In this document: one piece after another, positions 25,467 to 36,796 of the stretch
How positions within the stretch are numbered: the first letter of the stretch is position 1
Layout of the letters: every line of letters begins with the position of its first letter
Assembly: GCA_030549775.1 (NCBI GenBank)
Contig: CM060177.1
Span: forward strand, 30,284,014-30,348,013
From: Tamarix chinensis
Taxonomy: Eukaryota; Streptophyta; Magnoliopsida; Caryophyllales; Tamaricaceae
Direction of reading: 5' to 3'
DNA length: 64,000 nucleotides
Made by a program: the position numbers and the translations under genes
The notes under the pieces: generated by a model
The model's database searches: none
Told to the model about the DNA's origin: nothing
Seen by the model: only the letters and a program-made list of their open reading frames with translations

Positions 25467-25897
25467 GGCATAGTTGAATCATGGTTATTTGTTGCCTCTT
25501 ATATAAAAGGCATAAGACTACATCATTGTAGTACTCTACAAATAAATGTATATCAACCATGGGTCATATCTATGGAAAAATAATGTTATAAAGGGCTTTT
25601 AAGTAATTATCTTGGATTTTGATTTGTCTCTGAGAAATCAAATATTAAATTACTTCAAAAATTATGTATGCCCCTGGGGGCGAGGGATTTCGCCTTTTGG
25701 GACAGGGACAGGAAAAATAATGTTATAAAGAGCTTCTAACATCAACCACAGCTCAAACAACACCTCTAAGCAGTAACTTCAACAACTGAACAGAACCACA
25801 ACAAATCAATAGCTCAACCAACAAGTCATTTCATATTATTCGTTTACAAATTAAATAAAGAGTGCAAACACGAAGACAAGTGCCCCAATTTCTTACC
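25467..25897. other. Intergenic, short direct repeat
   Basis: GGAAAAATAATGTTATAAAG occurs at about 25574 and again at about 25709. No coding sequence recognised. Confidence 0.4.
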
Positions 25898-26300
25898 AGG
25901 ATACTGAAAGGAGGAATCTCAAGTTGAATTTGAGACTCTCGACTCGCCACTTTCAATGACCATAGCAGAGATCTAACCCTCGAACTAGTGCTCGTCAGTG
26001 GAGTTCCCTCGGTCAGGAATTTGATGTCCGCTGGTGGTAGTGGCTCAGGCCAGGGGAGTTGAGAAGAAAACGACGACGGGGGTGAGAGGCCGACGAACTA
26101 CCAGACGGAAGCCGGCTTTGAATCCTATAGTGCACAAAGAAGACTGGAGAACCACTGCACAATATAGCACAGCGTCAAGCGACCGGCGAAGATGGAACAC
26201 AACGACGATGGCAGCAATATCACCGGCGACGGGATGAGGAGAAGGAAGCACAGAGTCGGGAGACGGATAGAGGCCCAGAGCCGCTCAGTGATTTTCAATC
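25898..26300 (-). promoter_or_regulatory. CpG-rich segment, possible 5' exon/promoter on minus strand
   Basis: This 400-bp segment is unusually rich in CG dinucleotides (GACGACGGGG, GCCGACG, CCGGCGACGGGATG) in an AT-rich region. On the minus strand it is C/T-rich, like a plant 5'UTR, and ends with a good donor, TATCCTG|GTAAGAAA, at 25898/25897. Open frames exist on both strands, but neither resembles a known protein. No downstream exons were identified. Confidence 0.3.
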
Positions 26301-26313
26301 GAAAAGAAAGGGA

Positions 26314-26800
26314 TTTCAGGTACGGATGACACGGGGCGGGTCGGGCACGAAAATCTCATCTCCTTTTCTAAATTTAATAAGAAAAATAATTTTTAAATCT
26401 AATATGATCTTTAATTTTTTTATTAAAAATTATCTGATCCAATTTCTTTAAAGATTAAATTTTTATATTTGACTCGATCTCCTATCTATTTTTCATCTCT
26501 GGTTTATTTTTCAACCTTGAAATTCGATCCAATCCTCAAAATTCGACTTTATATTTGATTTCCGATTCCATCCTCAATCTATAAGCCTTTTTTCTGTCAT
26601 ATTTTTAATTTATATTCTATAAAAAAGTTATATATATATATAATATATAACAAAATTATTCGGAGCAGATTCGGGGATGAGAACCCCAAACCTGTCCGTG
26701 CCCCGTCTCCGAAAATATCTCCGTTAAAAATTCCCGAATTCGATCTTCGAATTCTCTCCCTAAACCCAAATTCGAACGGAGAACCCCCAAAGAAACCTTG
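26314..26800. mobile_element. Degenerate MITE-like element with GGGGCGGGTCGGG end
   Basis: The left end is GC-rich (CACGGGGCGGGTCGGGCACG) and the right end carries the complementary type (GTCCGTGCCCCGTCTCCG at 26694-26711). The interior is AT-rich with a (TA)n run at 26630-26641. This is the layout of a foldback or hAT-like MITE. Exact termini and a target duplication could not be defined. Confidence 0.35.
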
Positions 26801-27350
26801 AACTTGTGGAAAAAATTGTCATTCATAATTTTAAGTCATATTTCAGGGTTAAATATCAAAACTACGTCATTTTAGTATCTTTTTTTCCCTTCTTCTTAAG
26901 CTTCGTTTTCCTCGCGTTATTTTTCTGATTAAACTAAGCTAATTTGATTATTGCTTAAAGAATAATAATTGTTATATTAATATTAAGTATTATTATAATA
27001 ATAATATTGGTGATATTAATAATCACAATAACAATTATAATAATAATTGTACTTATAATAATATAATTATTATGATTGTAATAATTATAATAATTTAAAT
27101 AACAATTATAGTAATTATATTAATTATTATTATTATTATTATGACAATAATAATAATTATTATCATAATCATATTAATCCTAAATATAATAATTATGATT
27201 ATAATTATAATTATTTTTTTAGTAATAATTATTAATGATAGTAAATAATTATTATATGAAAATTATTATTATTATAAATAATAATAATAATAATAATAGT
27301 AACAATAATAATTATTATTATTCGATCTAATATAATCTAATCCTATTAAA
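26801..27350. repeat. AT-rich, (TAA/TTA)n low-complexity DNA
   Basis: From about 26960 to 27330 almost only A and T in TAA/ATT permutations. No gene. Confidence 0.7.
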
Positions 27351-28020
27351 AGGTGATGACAACAAGGACTTTGATTTCTTTTTCATAACAATTTTAACAT
27401 TTTTAGGTTTATTCTCTTCTCCAAAATATCCGGTAAATGTAAAATGGTTGCATGAAGCCATCCTTATGCTTCCATGTAATCAAAAAATAATAATACATAT
27501 AATTATTAAAAGATTTTCTAAATCATACCTTTTAGGTGTAAATTATTAAATATACCTAGGTGTACGTAGCTCCATATATTTGGATCCTTACCTATTCGTA
27601 TATGCCTTAAACTTTGAACTCACACCTTTATATCCCAAAATTTATCCTTCCTTTTCAATATTACCTTTCTCATTTCTCTAAACTCTCCCAGTCTCCCTCA
27701 TCCATCATCCCTATCTCACCTCAGCAACTTACCCTTCTCATATCCATTGAAGACTCACCAAAAATCATGAGTTGAACATAATAATTGAGATTCCAGTATA
27801 TTTTACATTTAAATTTATGAGTATTGTTATAAAAAAATTCTTAAATTTTCTTATTTTTGAAGGATAAGAATATGTAAGATTTGGTGATTACATTTTCACA
27901 TTTGAGTTATTATTTGATTGAAATTAATGTTGGTATGCATAGATCGAACTTAGATTAATAGATTTATAGCGATTTTTTTATTGAATTCAGAACTTTAAAG
28001 TGTAATAATGAAGGTCGGGG
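27351..28020. other. No gene seen
   Basis: AT-rich sequence with a C-rich interval at 27650-27760. The phrase AGCAACTTACCC (27723) resembles phrases in the telomere-like array that follows, so it may be its decayed edge. Confidence 0.35.
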
Positions 28021-28314
28021 ATGAACTAGTGTGGCGACAGGTGGCTCACCCTATTCACCACTCCAACCTATGGGCAACTTGCCTGGTGCTCATCCACTTA
28101 CACTCATGGTCCACCTATCAACTCCTTCCCCAAACAAGCAACTTATTCGCCAACACCCTAGCCTAATGCATATCTCACACATTAAACATGGCCTCAAACA
28201 GGTGACTAACCCGTCAAACACCCACACCAATGAATGACTCGCCCATCTGTTATTACCTCAACCGGAAATAGAAAACAATTGTGCTAACACCTAGGAAGCA
28301 GAAAACTTACCCAT
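28021..28314 (+). repeat. C-rich edge of the split telomere-like array
   Basis: Contains phrases such as ATGACTCGCCCATC and AACTTACCCAT that recur near 35576-35610 next to CCCTAAA repeats. It is separated from the rest of the array by the solo LTR at 28315-31752. Confidence 0.45.
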
Positions 28315-31300
28315 TGTAACACCCTCATTTTTCACTATCAAAAAATTTTACTAAAATAAGTGTCGAAAAAAATACCTATGAAAAACAGGGTGTTAGTGTT
28401 GTACTTAACACATGATAGACGTCTACTGCACACCCTATATCAAATACAAGGTTAAACTAATTAAATACTTAAAATAACAGAGTGCACAAAATAACAATTT
28501 AATTAAACAACTTCGAAGAGTATTTATATCCAAGGACCCTAACAGGTTCCGATCAAATCCTTATAAAATACTTACGAATAGAGTACGATGCTACAAAACA
28601 TAATTTAAGGCATGATGCCCAAATCAAAATCATGTTCCACCACAGGGCCCACCAAAACCTTCTGGATGTCCTTAATCTCAAGCTCCGACCCAGCCGAGGT
28701 AGGTCATTTACTAGCCATCCCCAAAGGCTTGCACATAGTCCTCTACTCAGAGAATGAGCAGGTGACTGAGCAAACGAATATATTAGTACACTATGTACTA
28801 AGTAAGCCAAGTTGCTCCTTCAATGTATACAAGTATGTCAACTTACCATACATAAATATAAATTACAATATGCATCATAATAAGGCCATATGTAAAATTA
28901 GAAGAGTATAAGGACATGGTATCATGTACGATTCCAATCAAGCAGAATATATCGTGCTTAGATCACAACCTTCTCACATAAGCACTTACATAATAAATAG
29001 CAAAGAGCATCCAAACAACCTCTAGGGTTATTTCTAATTATCCAATTCTTTTAGGGTATGCCATTCATTTATCCATGTATAAAATAGATCAACCACTCAA
29101 TCAATAGTCCCATCCATAACCAATTAGTCATTTTGACCCTTAGCCAATTGTATATACCAGCTTTATTCATTTTGGTCAATCTTGCCATTACCACCATTTC
29201 TAAATCAATCATTAACCATTCACGTGGTCATTGTTCATAAATTTCAACCAATATTTACATCCGTATTTTATTATCATTAAGTGATGGACTGTGCATCACC
29301 CCCATGGTCTCATATATCATGGAAGACTATCCGAATAAGGGATATAAAGTCAAGGTCAAAGCCAATCACCAAAATGGACATAAGTCCAAGCCGAAGCCAA
29401 CCAATACTAACATAAGTCCAGGATGAATCCAACCACCTAGGTAACTAGACCCTTTAATATTGATATTCCCTGGTACATAATTAGTGTTTAGAGTAGGTAA
29501 GGCATTTAAGCTTCTCATGATCCCCTCCAAAAGGCACAAAAAACGTCCAAAGGCAAACTAACCCCTAGTGGTTAATCAAGGATCAGATAACCCATACCCA
29601 TACTCAACTTGAATTTCTTTTTCTTTATATAATTAGTATTTTATTCATAAGGATGGGTGATCATACAAGGCCCATATAAATCAAGCAAGTCAACTTCCCC
29701 TGTTATTCCATATTAATCATTTTCTTTCCATTTTCTTAACCATGTAGGTTTTTTTATTTGTCTTGGCCAATGTCATTCATATCCACTATATGGTTTAAAT
29801 CATGCCCATATTGATGCCCATTACTCCTTTCTCAATATTATCACTTATCATAAGTAAAATATCCATTTAGCCTTTACATTACTCATAGAGTATACCATGA
29901 AATATGATCCATTTTAATCTTTTAATTAGGTCAATAATCCATGATAAAATATGTATTTCGTCCCATTAATAGTCATAGTATAGTCTCAAACATAACCCCA
30001 AAGTATAACCGAACAAAAAAAGAAGCAAAGCAAACAAACCAGTTAAACTACTCTATCGATTTAGCCCAACCAGTTAATTGGTTGTACTAATCAGTCGATC
30101 AATTTAAGTCAGCCAGCTGATTGGTTTGATCCAACCACACCACAATTTCCTCAAATCGGTCAATCAATTTTACCAAACTAGTCGATGGATTTAAGCAAAG
30201 AATAAGAAAAAGGCCTCTACAAGCTTACCAGTTGATAGGTTGGGTCAATTAGTCAACTGTTATAGGAAGTAGTCGATCAATTTGACCTAACTAATCAATT
30301 GATTTTCCCTAACATAGCACCAAATCATAAATTTCATATATATTCTTACATGTAAACCATTCTTAACCACATTAAAATATACATTAACCTAATCTAACAC
30401 ATTTCCAACTAAATTAACATGCATTTCTCAATATAGGATCATCATATCCTATTTTTACCCATTTTCATGCTTTTTACTCAAATCATGTCATTTAATCATC
30501 CAAATCATAGGTATAATTGCCTTCTTTCATGCCAACATGTAGAGATCAACTAAAGATAACACCTAACATGTAGGAATACTTGCTAAACATTTTAGAAGAA
30601 AGAATCACTTACTTGATGCAGGTAAAATCCTCTTAAAAATATATTTCTGACTGTGGGAAATCTCAACTTTGAAGACATTATACCAAAATGCTATCAAAAT
30701 TTGAACTTAAAAATAAAACAGAATAAGGACATACCAACTTGAGGCTAAAAACAGGGAAAGAGCTAAATTGAACTACTTAAACTTTTCCCATAATCTAACT
30801 CTGTCTTGTTTGAAAATTAAAACAAGAAAGAGCTAGAGGTAGGATCAGAAGAGTGTAAAAGGATTGCTTGGTAATGCTGGAAGTGTAGAAAGAAGAGAGG
30901 GAACACAAGACTTAGAGAAATTTGGTGGCCAGAAGAAATGTGCATAGCTAGGATGATTGGGGCTATTTATAGCCAATCAATTAAAGGAAATTACTGAAGG
31001 TTTAGATATCGACTCAAAACTTTACCATTGATCTTTTAAATTCGATCAAAATCGATAGATTTTATCCAGGATTTGTTGATATCTTCTCTAGAGTTCAAAT
31101 GGTGTTTCTGGAGAATGTAGGTCAATTAGGCAACAATTAACATGCATGAGTAAAGTACTAGAAGGTCGGTGTGGAAGGAATCTTTCAACTACTCAGAATC
31201 CTACTTGAGGTTGAAGCATTGATCTCAAAATTGTGTAAAGGAGAGAAGAAGAGGAAGACAATATTAAGGTGATCTCTTCCCCCCTCAATTATTCCAATCG

Positions 31301-31752
31301 GCCTCTAGATCAATTTGAGGTAATAGTTCAGGTTAAATGCATCATTAAATAGTTATAAAGCTCTTAGGAAAAATCTCACATGGGTTGGTAAGGTTCCATT
31401 TTAGTGTAATAGATTTTTTAGAAAAATTGAGCTTGAAAATGTAACTAGCTCGACGAACTAGTTGATGGGTTTGGTTCTACCGGTCAACTGTTCTACCACT
31501 AGTTAATCAATTTCCCATAACTAGTTGATCAGTTTATTCGATAAACCTAAATTGGTTGAACCAATAAACCAGTCAATCAGTTCATGGAACCTATCGATGA
31601 ATATGTCTGCAAAACTTAATAAACTTCAATTTTCAACATGATTTCAAACCAAATTTTATCCCAAACAAAATAATAACATTAAATCAAAATGAAAGGTCCA
31701 AAATTGGCATAATTTTTCATCTAACCATCATATAAAAATGTGAGTCATTATT
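28315..31752 (-). mobile_element. Solo LTR A, 3438 bp, with target duplication
   Basis: The minus-strand LTR is flanked by CCCAT at 28310-28314 and 31753-31757, a perfect 5-bp target duplication. On the plus strand it begins TGTAACACCCTCATTTTTCA; the far terminus has mutated from TG to AA but aligns without gaps to the first bases of LTR B. It is homologous over its length to LTR B (36797-40319), in inverted orientation. It carries the conserved 3' module (28387-28453), a TATAAATA box on the minus strand (30964-30971) and a C/T-rich leader (30780-31260). No internal retroelement region is attached. It interrupts the telomere-like array. Confidence 0.88.
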
Positions 31753-31844
31753 CCCATTAACCCTGTAACCCCAAACCCTTAGTTGTGAACCCAACCCACA
31801 AACCCTTAGCTCTTTACCCAAACCCTCTAAACCCTATTACTTAA
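31753..31844 (+). repeat. Telomere-like array segment between two LTRs
   Basis: Degenerate CCCTAAA/CCCTTAG units (AACCCTTAG, AAACCCTCTAAACCCT). It continues after the next LTR at 35257. Confidence 0.75.
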
Positions 31845-32723
31845 TGTAATCCCCCAAAAATTTTAAAAGCCTATAATTTAATAAATTACTTTTATTAGGG
31901 ATAATTTAACTCTTAAACTTATTTAATTTAATTACGTTGAGGATTTTACCTTTTAAATTTATTTAACTTAATTATTTTGTGGGTTTTAAGTATACCAAAT
32001 TAGATGTGAGTGTTTAATAAATAAAAATAAATAAACTGCTATTTTATCATACTCATTTTATTTAAATAAGGTTCAAACCAATATTTTTCTAAAAGCTACC
32101 TTTTTAAACTAATATAATAAGATATATTAAGATAAATTACTAAAATTTTAATTATCTACCCAAAATACTATAACTCACCATAAGTCATTTTAATTATTTT
32201 CCTTAATCCCTCTTTCTCCCTTATTTCCTTTTCTCTTCTTCTCTCTCCCTCCTCTCCCCCTCTCCTTTCTCCCTTCTCTCCCCCATTTCCCCTAGTTTTC
32301 TCCCCCCCCCGTCTCGCACGCAGGCCCGCCTTGCTTCTCCTTCGCCCAAACCACCCGAACGGTCGCCCTTTCTTTTTCTTTTCTCCCCTGGACCGACCGG
32401 TCCAGCCTCTTTCCCCTTTTCTTCTTCCCCGCGCCCCGCTACAAATCACCGCCCTCCCCTTCTACGCCGACCAGCCTTCTACGCCACCTGCACGTCTTCT
32501 CCCTCTCTTCTGCACCCCGCCCTTTGTCCCTCCTCGACCGACCGACCACCCCCACACCTCACACAGGCCTGCTCCCGCCCCCTTCCTTTTTCCCGACCGA
32601 ACCATAGGTCTGCCATGGAAGACCCGCGTCCGCCTGTCATCGACGGCCAGCGTGCCAAATTTCCGCCTACTCATACCTACCTTCCTCTGCCCCCTCTCTT
32701 GTTCCTCCCCCCATTTTTGAGCT

Positions 32724-32731
32724 TATAAATA
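32724..32731 (+). promoter_or_regulatory. TATA box inside solo LTR
   Basis: TATAAATA follows a C-rich tract and precedes more C-rich sequence, the expected position of an LTR core promoter (U3/R boundary). Confidence 0.55.
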
Positions 32732-33268
32732 CCCCCATGAGCCCAGCATCGGGCTCTTTCGAAACCCCAGCCCATAAACCACCCTTGCGCCATCCTCATT
32801 TCAGACAGCCACCCCGTCGCCGCCGCCCGATCCACCCACGAAACTCTCCCTTGCATCACCCTCCACCAACCTAGGCCTCCCTCACCTCTCAGTTTGCTCT
32901 GCACGAGCCACCCCGACCGTGCAAAGGGCTCTTCCCGATCAGCCTTGCTTCGAGCCCCTTCGCCCTTCTCACCACCGCCCACCACCGGTGGCGCCACTTC
33001 CAGCACCCCCTCTGCCTTCTGAAACCACCAGGGGAGCTTCCTCTACCTCCCAATATCTTCTTTTTCCCCTGCCAGCCTCTCCTCTTCCTTTCTCCTCCCT
33101 CCACCACTCCTCCACCTCTCTTCTCCCCCATCACCGCCGCCGCCGTGCACTATGCGTCGCCACCTGTGCCACCAGCACCCCTAGGTGGTCCTCTAAACTC
33201 CCCAACCCCTAAACCCTTGTTATACAAATGCTAGTTATTTTTAGTAGTATTATTAGTATTATTCTTAA

Positions 33269-33302
<34 letters not shown>

Positions 33303-34228
33303 ATTTAACCTAGCCTTGAAATATTTATAACTGTTATTATTACTATTATTAATGACCTATAGCTTTAGAATTATTATTTTAACATCATTATTGTTATTAT
33401 TACTAGTATTACTATTATCATTATTATTATGGTTATTATTATTATTATTATTTTAGTTCCTTGTCACTATTAGTAATATTTCATATATCACTAACCTTAT
33501 TATCACTACTACTATCAGGATTATTAGTAACATTGAACTATTACCATTAATAATAAATATTATTAAAATTACTTTAAATTATTGTAGCTATTAAGACCTA
33601 CTTTTTATTAGTAGTAGCATGATTAGCTACCTTAAGAATAATAACCCTACTTTTACTTATAAAGGTATCATTATTATTGTTAGCCCTAATGGTAAGTTGT
33701 GATAAGGGTAAGGTAGAAAGAATGGTGTTTTAGTTAGAGGGAAGTTAATCCATAGTTTTCCCTCTCATAGGCGAATCAAGTCAAAATCCGGAGGAGGTGT
33801 AGGAACGTGCTCTAAGACTGGTGTCGTATTAGGTAAGGATGTGGCTAAGGTTCCTACGTGTTATGTGACTTGTATGCCTTGGATGCTTTATATATATATC
33901 ATGTTCTATTGTGTAACACATGATTGTCCTTAACGTATTTTATGCGTAGCGCAGCTTGGAGTTAAGGTATGTGGTATGTGTTTTTCTTATGACATGAATG
34001 TGATATGCATATGTGATGATTATGATGTGCTGTGACATGATGTAACCCTCTAGGACATGCATGTTAGGGTGATTATTATTATGACATGGAGATGAAAGGA
34101 CAAAAGAAATAAATGGGAAGTGAGTTTCAAATAGAGACTGAGGAAGATGTGCATGTCAAGGGTAAACTACTTTCAAATAAGATATGTTAAGACACTAATC
34201 ACTTAAAGAGGAAGATGTTGAGCCGAAC

Positions 34229-34585
34229 CCAGACCGGTCCACTGACGAATAATAGTGGCTAGGGCCGGGGTGCCCTACATGACCGGTCCACCGGCTATAA
34301 TAGTGGCCAGGCGTGTTTTGCCCTGCATGATTTCCGGTCCACCGGCTATAATAGTGGGGGATTCCGTGCTCAACAAACCAAACGTAATAATGATAATACA
34401 TGGGAAAGACAAGAAGTAATTACAGTGAAACATCATGTGAGTCGGGGCCAGACCAGTCCACCGGTGAATAATAGTGGCTAGGAGCGTTTTGCCCCGCATG
34501 ACCGGTCCACCAGCTATAATAGTGGCCAGGCGTGTTTTGCCCTGCATGATCGGTCCACCGACTATAATAGTGGGGTTTCCGCACT
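34229..34585 (+). repeat. Two-level tandem repeat in the solo LTR
   Basis: Units of about 50 bp beginning GACCGGTCCACCGG and containing ATAATAGTGG recur three times in each of two blocks (34229-34367 and 34448-34585), with block spacing about 219 bp. Unit starts lie near 34232, 34281, 34334, 34451, 34500 and 34550. Within a unit CCAC and GTGG could pair around CGGCTATAATA. Confidence 0.88.
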
Positions 34586-35256
34586 CACATGAATTGATAA
34601 ATATTATGATGTGAATCAACTCTATATTTACTAGAGATCTAAAGAATAAGTTTACCCGGACTGTAGCTAGTCTTTATCATATTTTTTTACTACATGTTGC
34701 TCATGTGATTATGCCATGTGTATCGTGTTGTGTGTTTTGTATGCCGGCCTTAGCGTACCTGCTATCTTACTCAGTATCGGACTCGTACTAATACTACCTT
34801 GGTTGAATGGGTCCTGTGATGATCCACTGATGGTGGGGAGCATACCTCTTGTGCAGGTTTACGATCGGATACTATTTTGGGGTAGAAGGCTTGACTCGAG
34901 AGAGTAGGCAATCCGGATATTGATCCTTCGGGATTTGTTTTGTTTAGCTGTATTTTGTATTACTTTTCCCGTTTTGAAAAATGTAATCTGGGGTTGTAAT
35001 CCTAAATCGTATTCTAACTTTTGTTTGACTTATATCTTATTAATGATTTATGTTAAATGTCGTCTTGTGTTTTATGATACTTCGTACTTAATGTTGATCG
35101 GATTTAACCTTAGCACTTAGTACTGGAACAGTAGGAGTGAACCGGTCTGGTACTAAGTGTAGCGGTAACGTCCCCGAGTTTATAATTTTATCATTTGCTT
35201 CCGCTAAACCTTTGATTTAAACAAAATTTTTCAGTAGCAAATTTGAGGGTGCTACA

Positions 35257-35990
35257 CTTTAAATCCCTAGCCCATTAGATGTGAACCCTAAACACTAACC
35301 CACACACCCTTAACCATAAACCTCAAACCCCAATGACTAAATCATTAACCTCAACTCCTAGACCCTAAACCTTTAAACCATTAACCTTTTACCCTAAACC
35401 ATTAACACTTAATCCTCAACCTTTACCCATTATTCTTAACCCCCAACCACTACAACATTAACCATATAATCTTAACCATAAACCCCAAAACCTAAACATT
35501 AAACCCTAAACCCTTAGCCTTAAACTATAAACCCTTAACAACAAACCCTAACCCTAAATCCACACCAATAGATGGCTCACACGTCCATCCTTGCCTCATC
35601 CAAGAGACTTACCCATCAACCCCTTAACCCCAAACCCTCTAAACCCTAAACTCTTTAACCCTTAAACCATTAGACACAAACCCTAAACCCCATAGCCTTA
35701 ACCTTACATAATTATCCATAAACCACAAAACATTAACCGTTAACCCTATCCTATTACCATTAACCCAAAACCCTAACCCTTAAAACATTAACCCTTTACC
35801 CTTAATAGTAAACCCAAACCCATAAACCCTTGGCCATATACTTTTGACCATAAACCCCAAACCCTAAACATTAAACCTTAAACCTTAACACCTTGACCCT
35901 TAACCCTAAACCATTATCCATAAACTATAAACCCTTAAAAATAAACCTAAACCCTAAACCCTAAACCTTAAACCCCAAAACCCCAAACCA
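35257..35990 (+). repeat. Degenerate interstitial telomere-like array (CCCTAAA)n
   Basis: About 730 bp dominated by imperfect CCCTAAA, CCTTAACC and CCCCAAA units, with local near-perfect runs such as CCTAAACCCTAAACCCTAAA at about 35950. CCCTAAA is the complement of the plant telomere repeat TTTAGGG. Together with 28021-28314 and 31753-31844 it forms one array later split by two LTRs. Confidence 0.8.
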
Positions 35991-36397
35991 TTGAAAACTT
36001 AAAGCATACTATTTATTAATAATCTTTTTTTTATAATTAATAGATGGCTGGTAGAGGAGGCATGGACACAAATTTGAGACAGGTTACTCCTACTACCACT
36101 AGGGTGGCCAAGACAAAGGTCATTGCGAGTGATACAACACGAGCTACTATGGAGTGTAGGAAATCTCCTTGTATTGTAGATACACATCATGTGTTATTTG
36201 AGGAGGAGTGTGGTGATTATAACGAGGGAGCTTTTGTTGACACTAGCACATCTGGCCAAGTAAAAGGAAATGTTTACTCATCAGCACCAAATGATGATTA
36301 GCAATTAACTATACCTTTAGATGGGGGTTCCTTGATTCCCAATCTTCTAACCAGTTTTAAGGGTCATGTAGCATGTACTATATGGAATGATGGGCAG

Positions 36398-36733
36398 GTA
36401 ATTTTTATTATTATATGGATTGGATATTCATTAACCAACGGATTATCCATTTACCCATTAATGATATTATCCCGTGGATAAATCCATTACCCAACTCATT
36501 TAGAGTTAAGAACATGATAATTTGAACCTTAATTTATATTATAATTATTTTACAATTAAGAGTAAAAGAATAATTATATATCTAGTAAATGGGTATGGAT
36601 ATGGATATGAGTACGGGTACATATATGGATATTCCATACCCGTATCCATATCCAAACCTGACAGGTATTTTTTTTTCATCCTCCATATCCATTTAAGTAT
36701 CCATCGGATAAAATTCACCCCATTTACATCCTT
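36398..36733. mobile_element. MITE-like insertion within the PMD pseudogene
   Basis: Separates two pieces of the PMD reading frame. It contains inverted motifs: GGGTATGGATATGGATATG (36590-36608) against ACCCGTATCCATATCC (36638-36653), and GGATTATCC / GGATAAATCC inside. This resembles the widespread GGGTATGG-type hAT MITEs. Exact ends and duplication not resolved. Confidence 0.45.
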
Positions 36734-36796
36734 AGCGAGATGACTATTACCCTATATGACATGATTTATATTATTGATTAGAATTGTTATGGTATG

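Larger units (their letters stand above)
31845..35256 (+). mobile_element. Solo LTR, 3412 bp, GC-rich leader (second family)
   Basis: Begins TGTAATCCCCCAAAAATTTT and ends GAGGGTGCTACA. The flanking pentamers are CTTAA (31840-31844) and CTTTA (35257-35261), a target duplication with one mismatch. Telomere-like repeats lie on both sides, so it inserted into them. Order: AT-rich section, CpG- and C-rich leader (32200-33210) with TATAAATA at 32724-32731, an ATT microsatellite (33240-33480), the 34229-34585 tandem block, and the conserved module at 35108-35174. Overlapping open frames on both strands of the leader reflect base composition, not genes. No gag-pol is present. Confidence 0.82.

Noticed and set aside
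32168..33212. Six overlapping open frames on both strands in GC-rich DNA
   Set aside because: Low stop density from high GC in the LTR leader. Arg/Gly/Pro-rich translations without any family match and a TATA box in the middle.
34192..34600. CRISPR-like array of about 50-bp units
   Set aside because: Units are contiguous tandem repeats without unique spacers, and the DNA is plant nuclear.
34195..34619. Repetitive open frame with HYYSRWTG / TIIAGGP repeats
   Set aside because: It is the translation of a tandem repeat inside a solo LTR, not a repeat protein.
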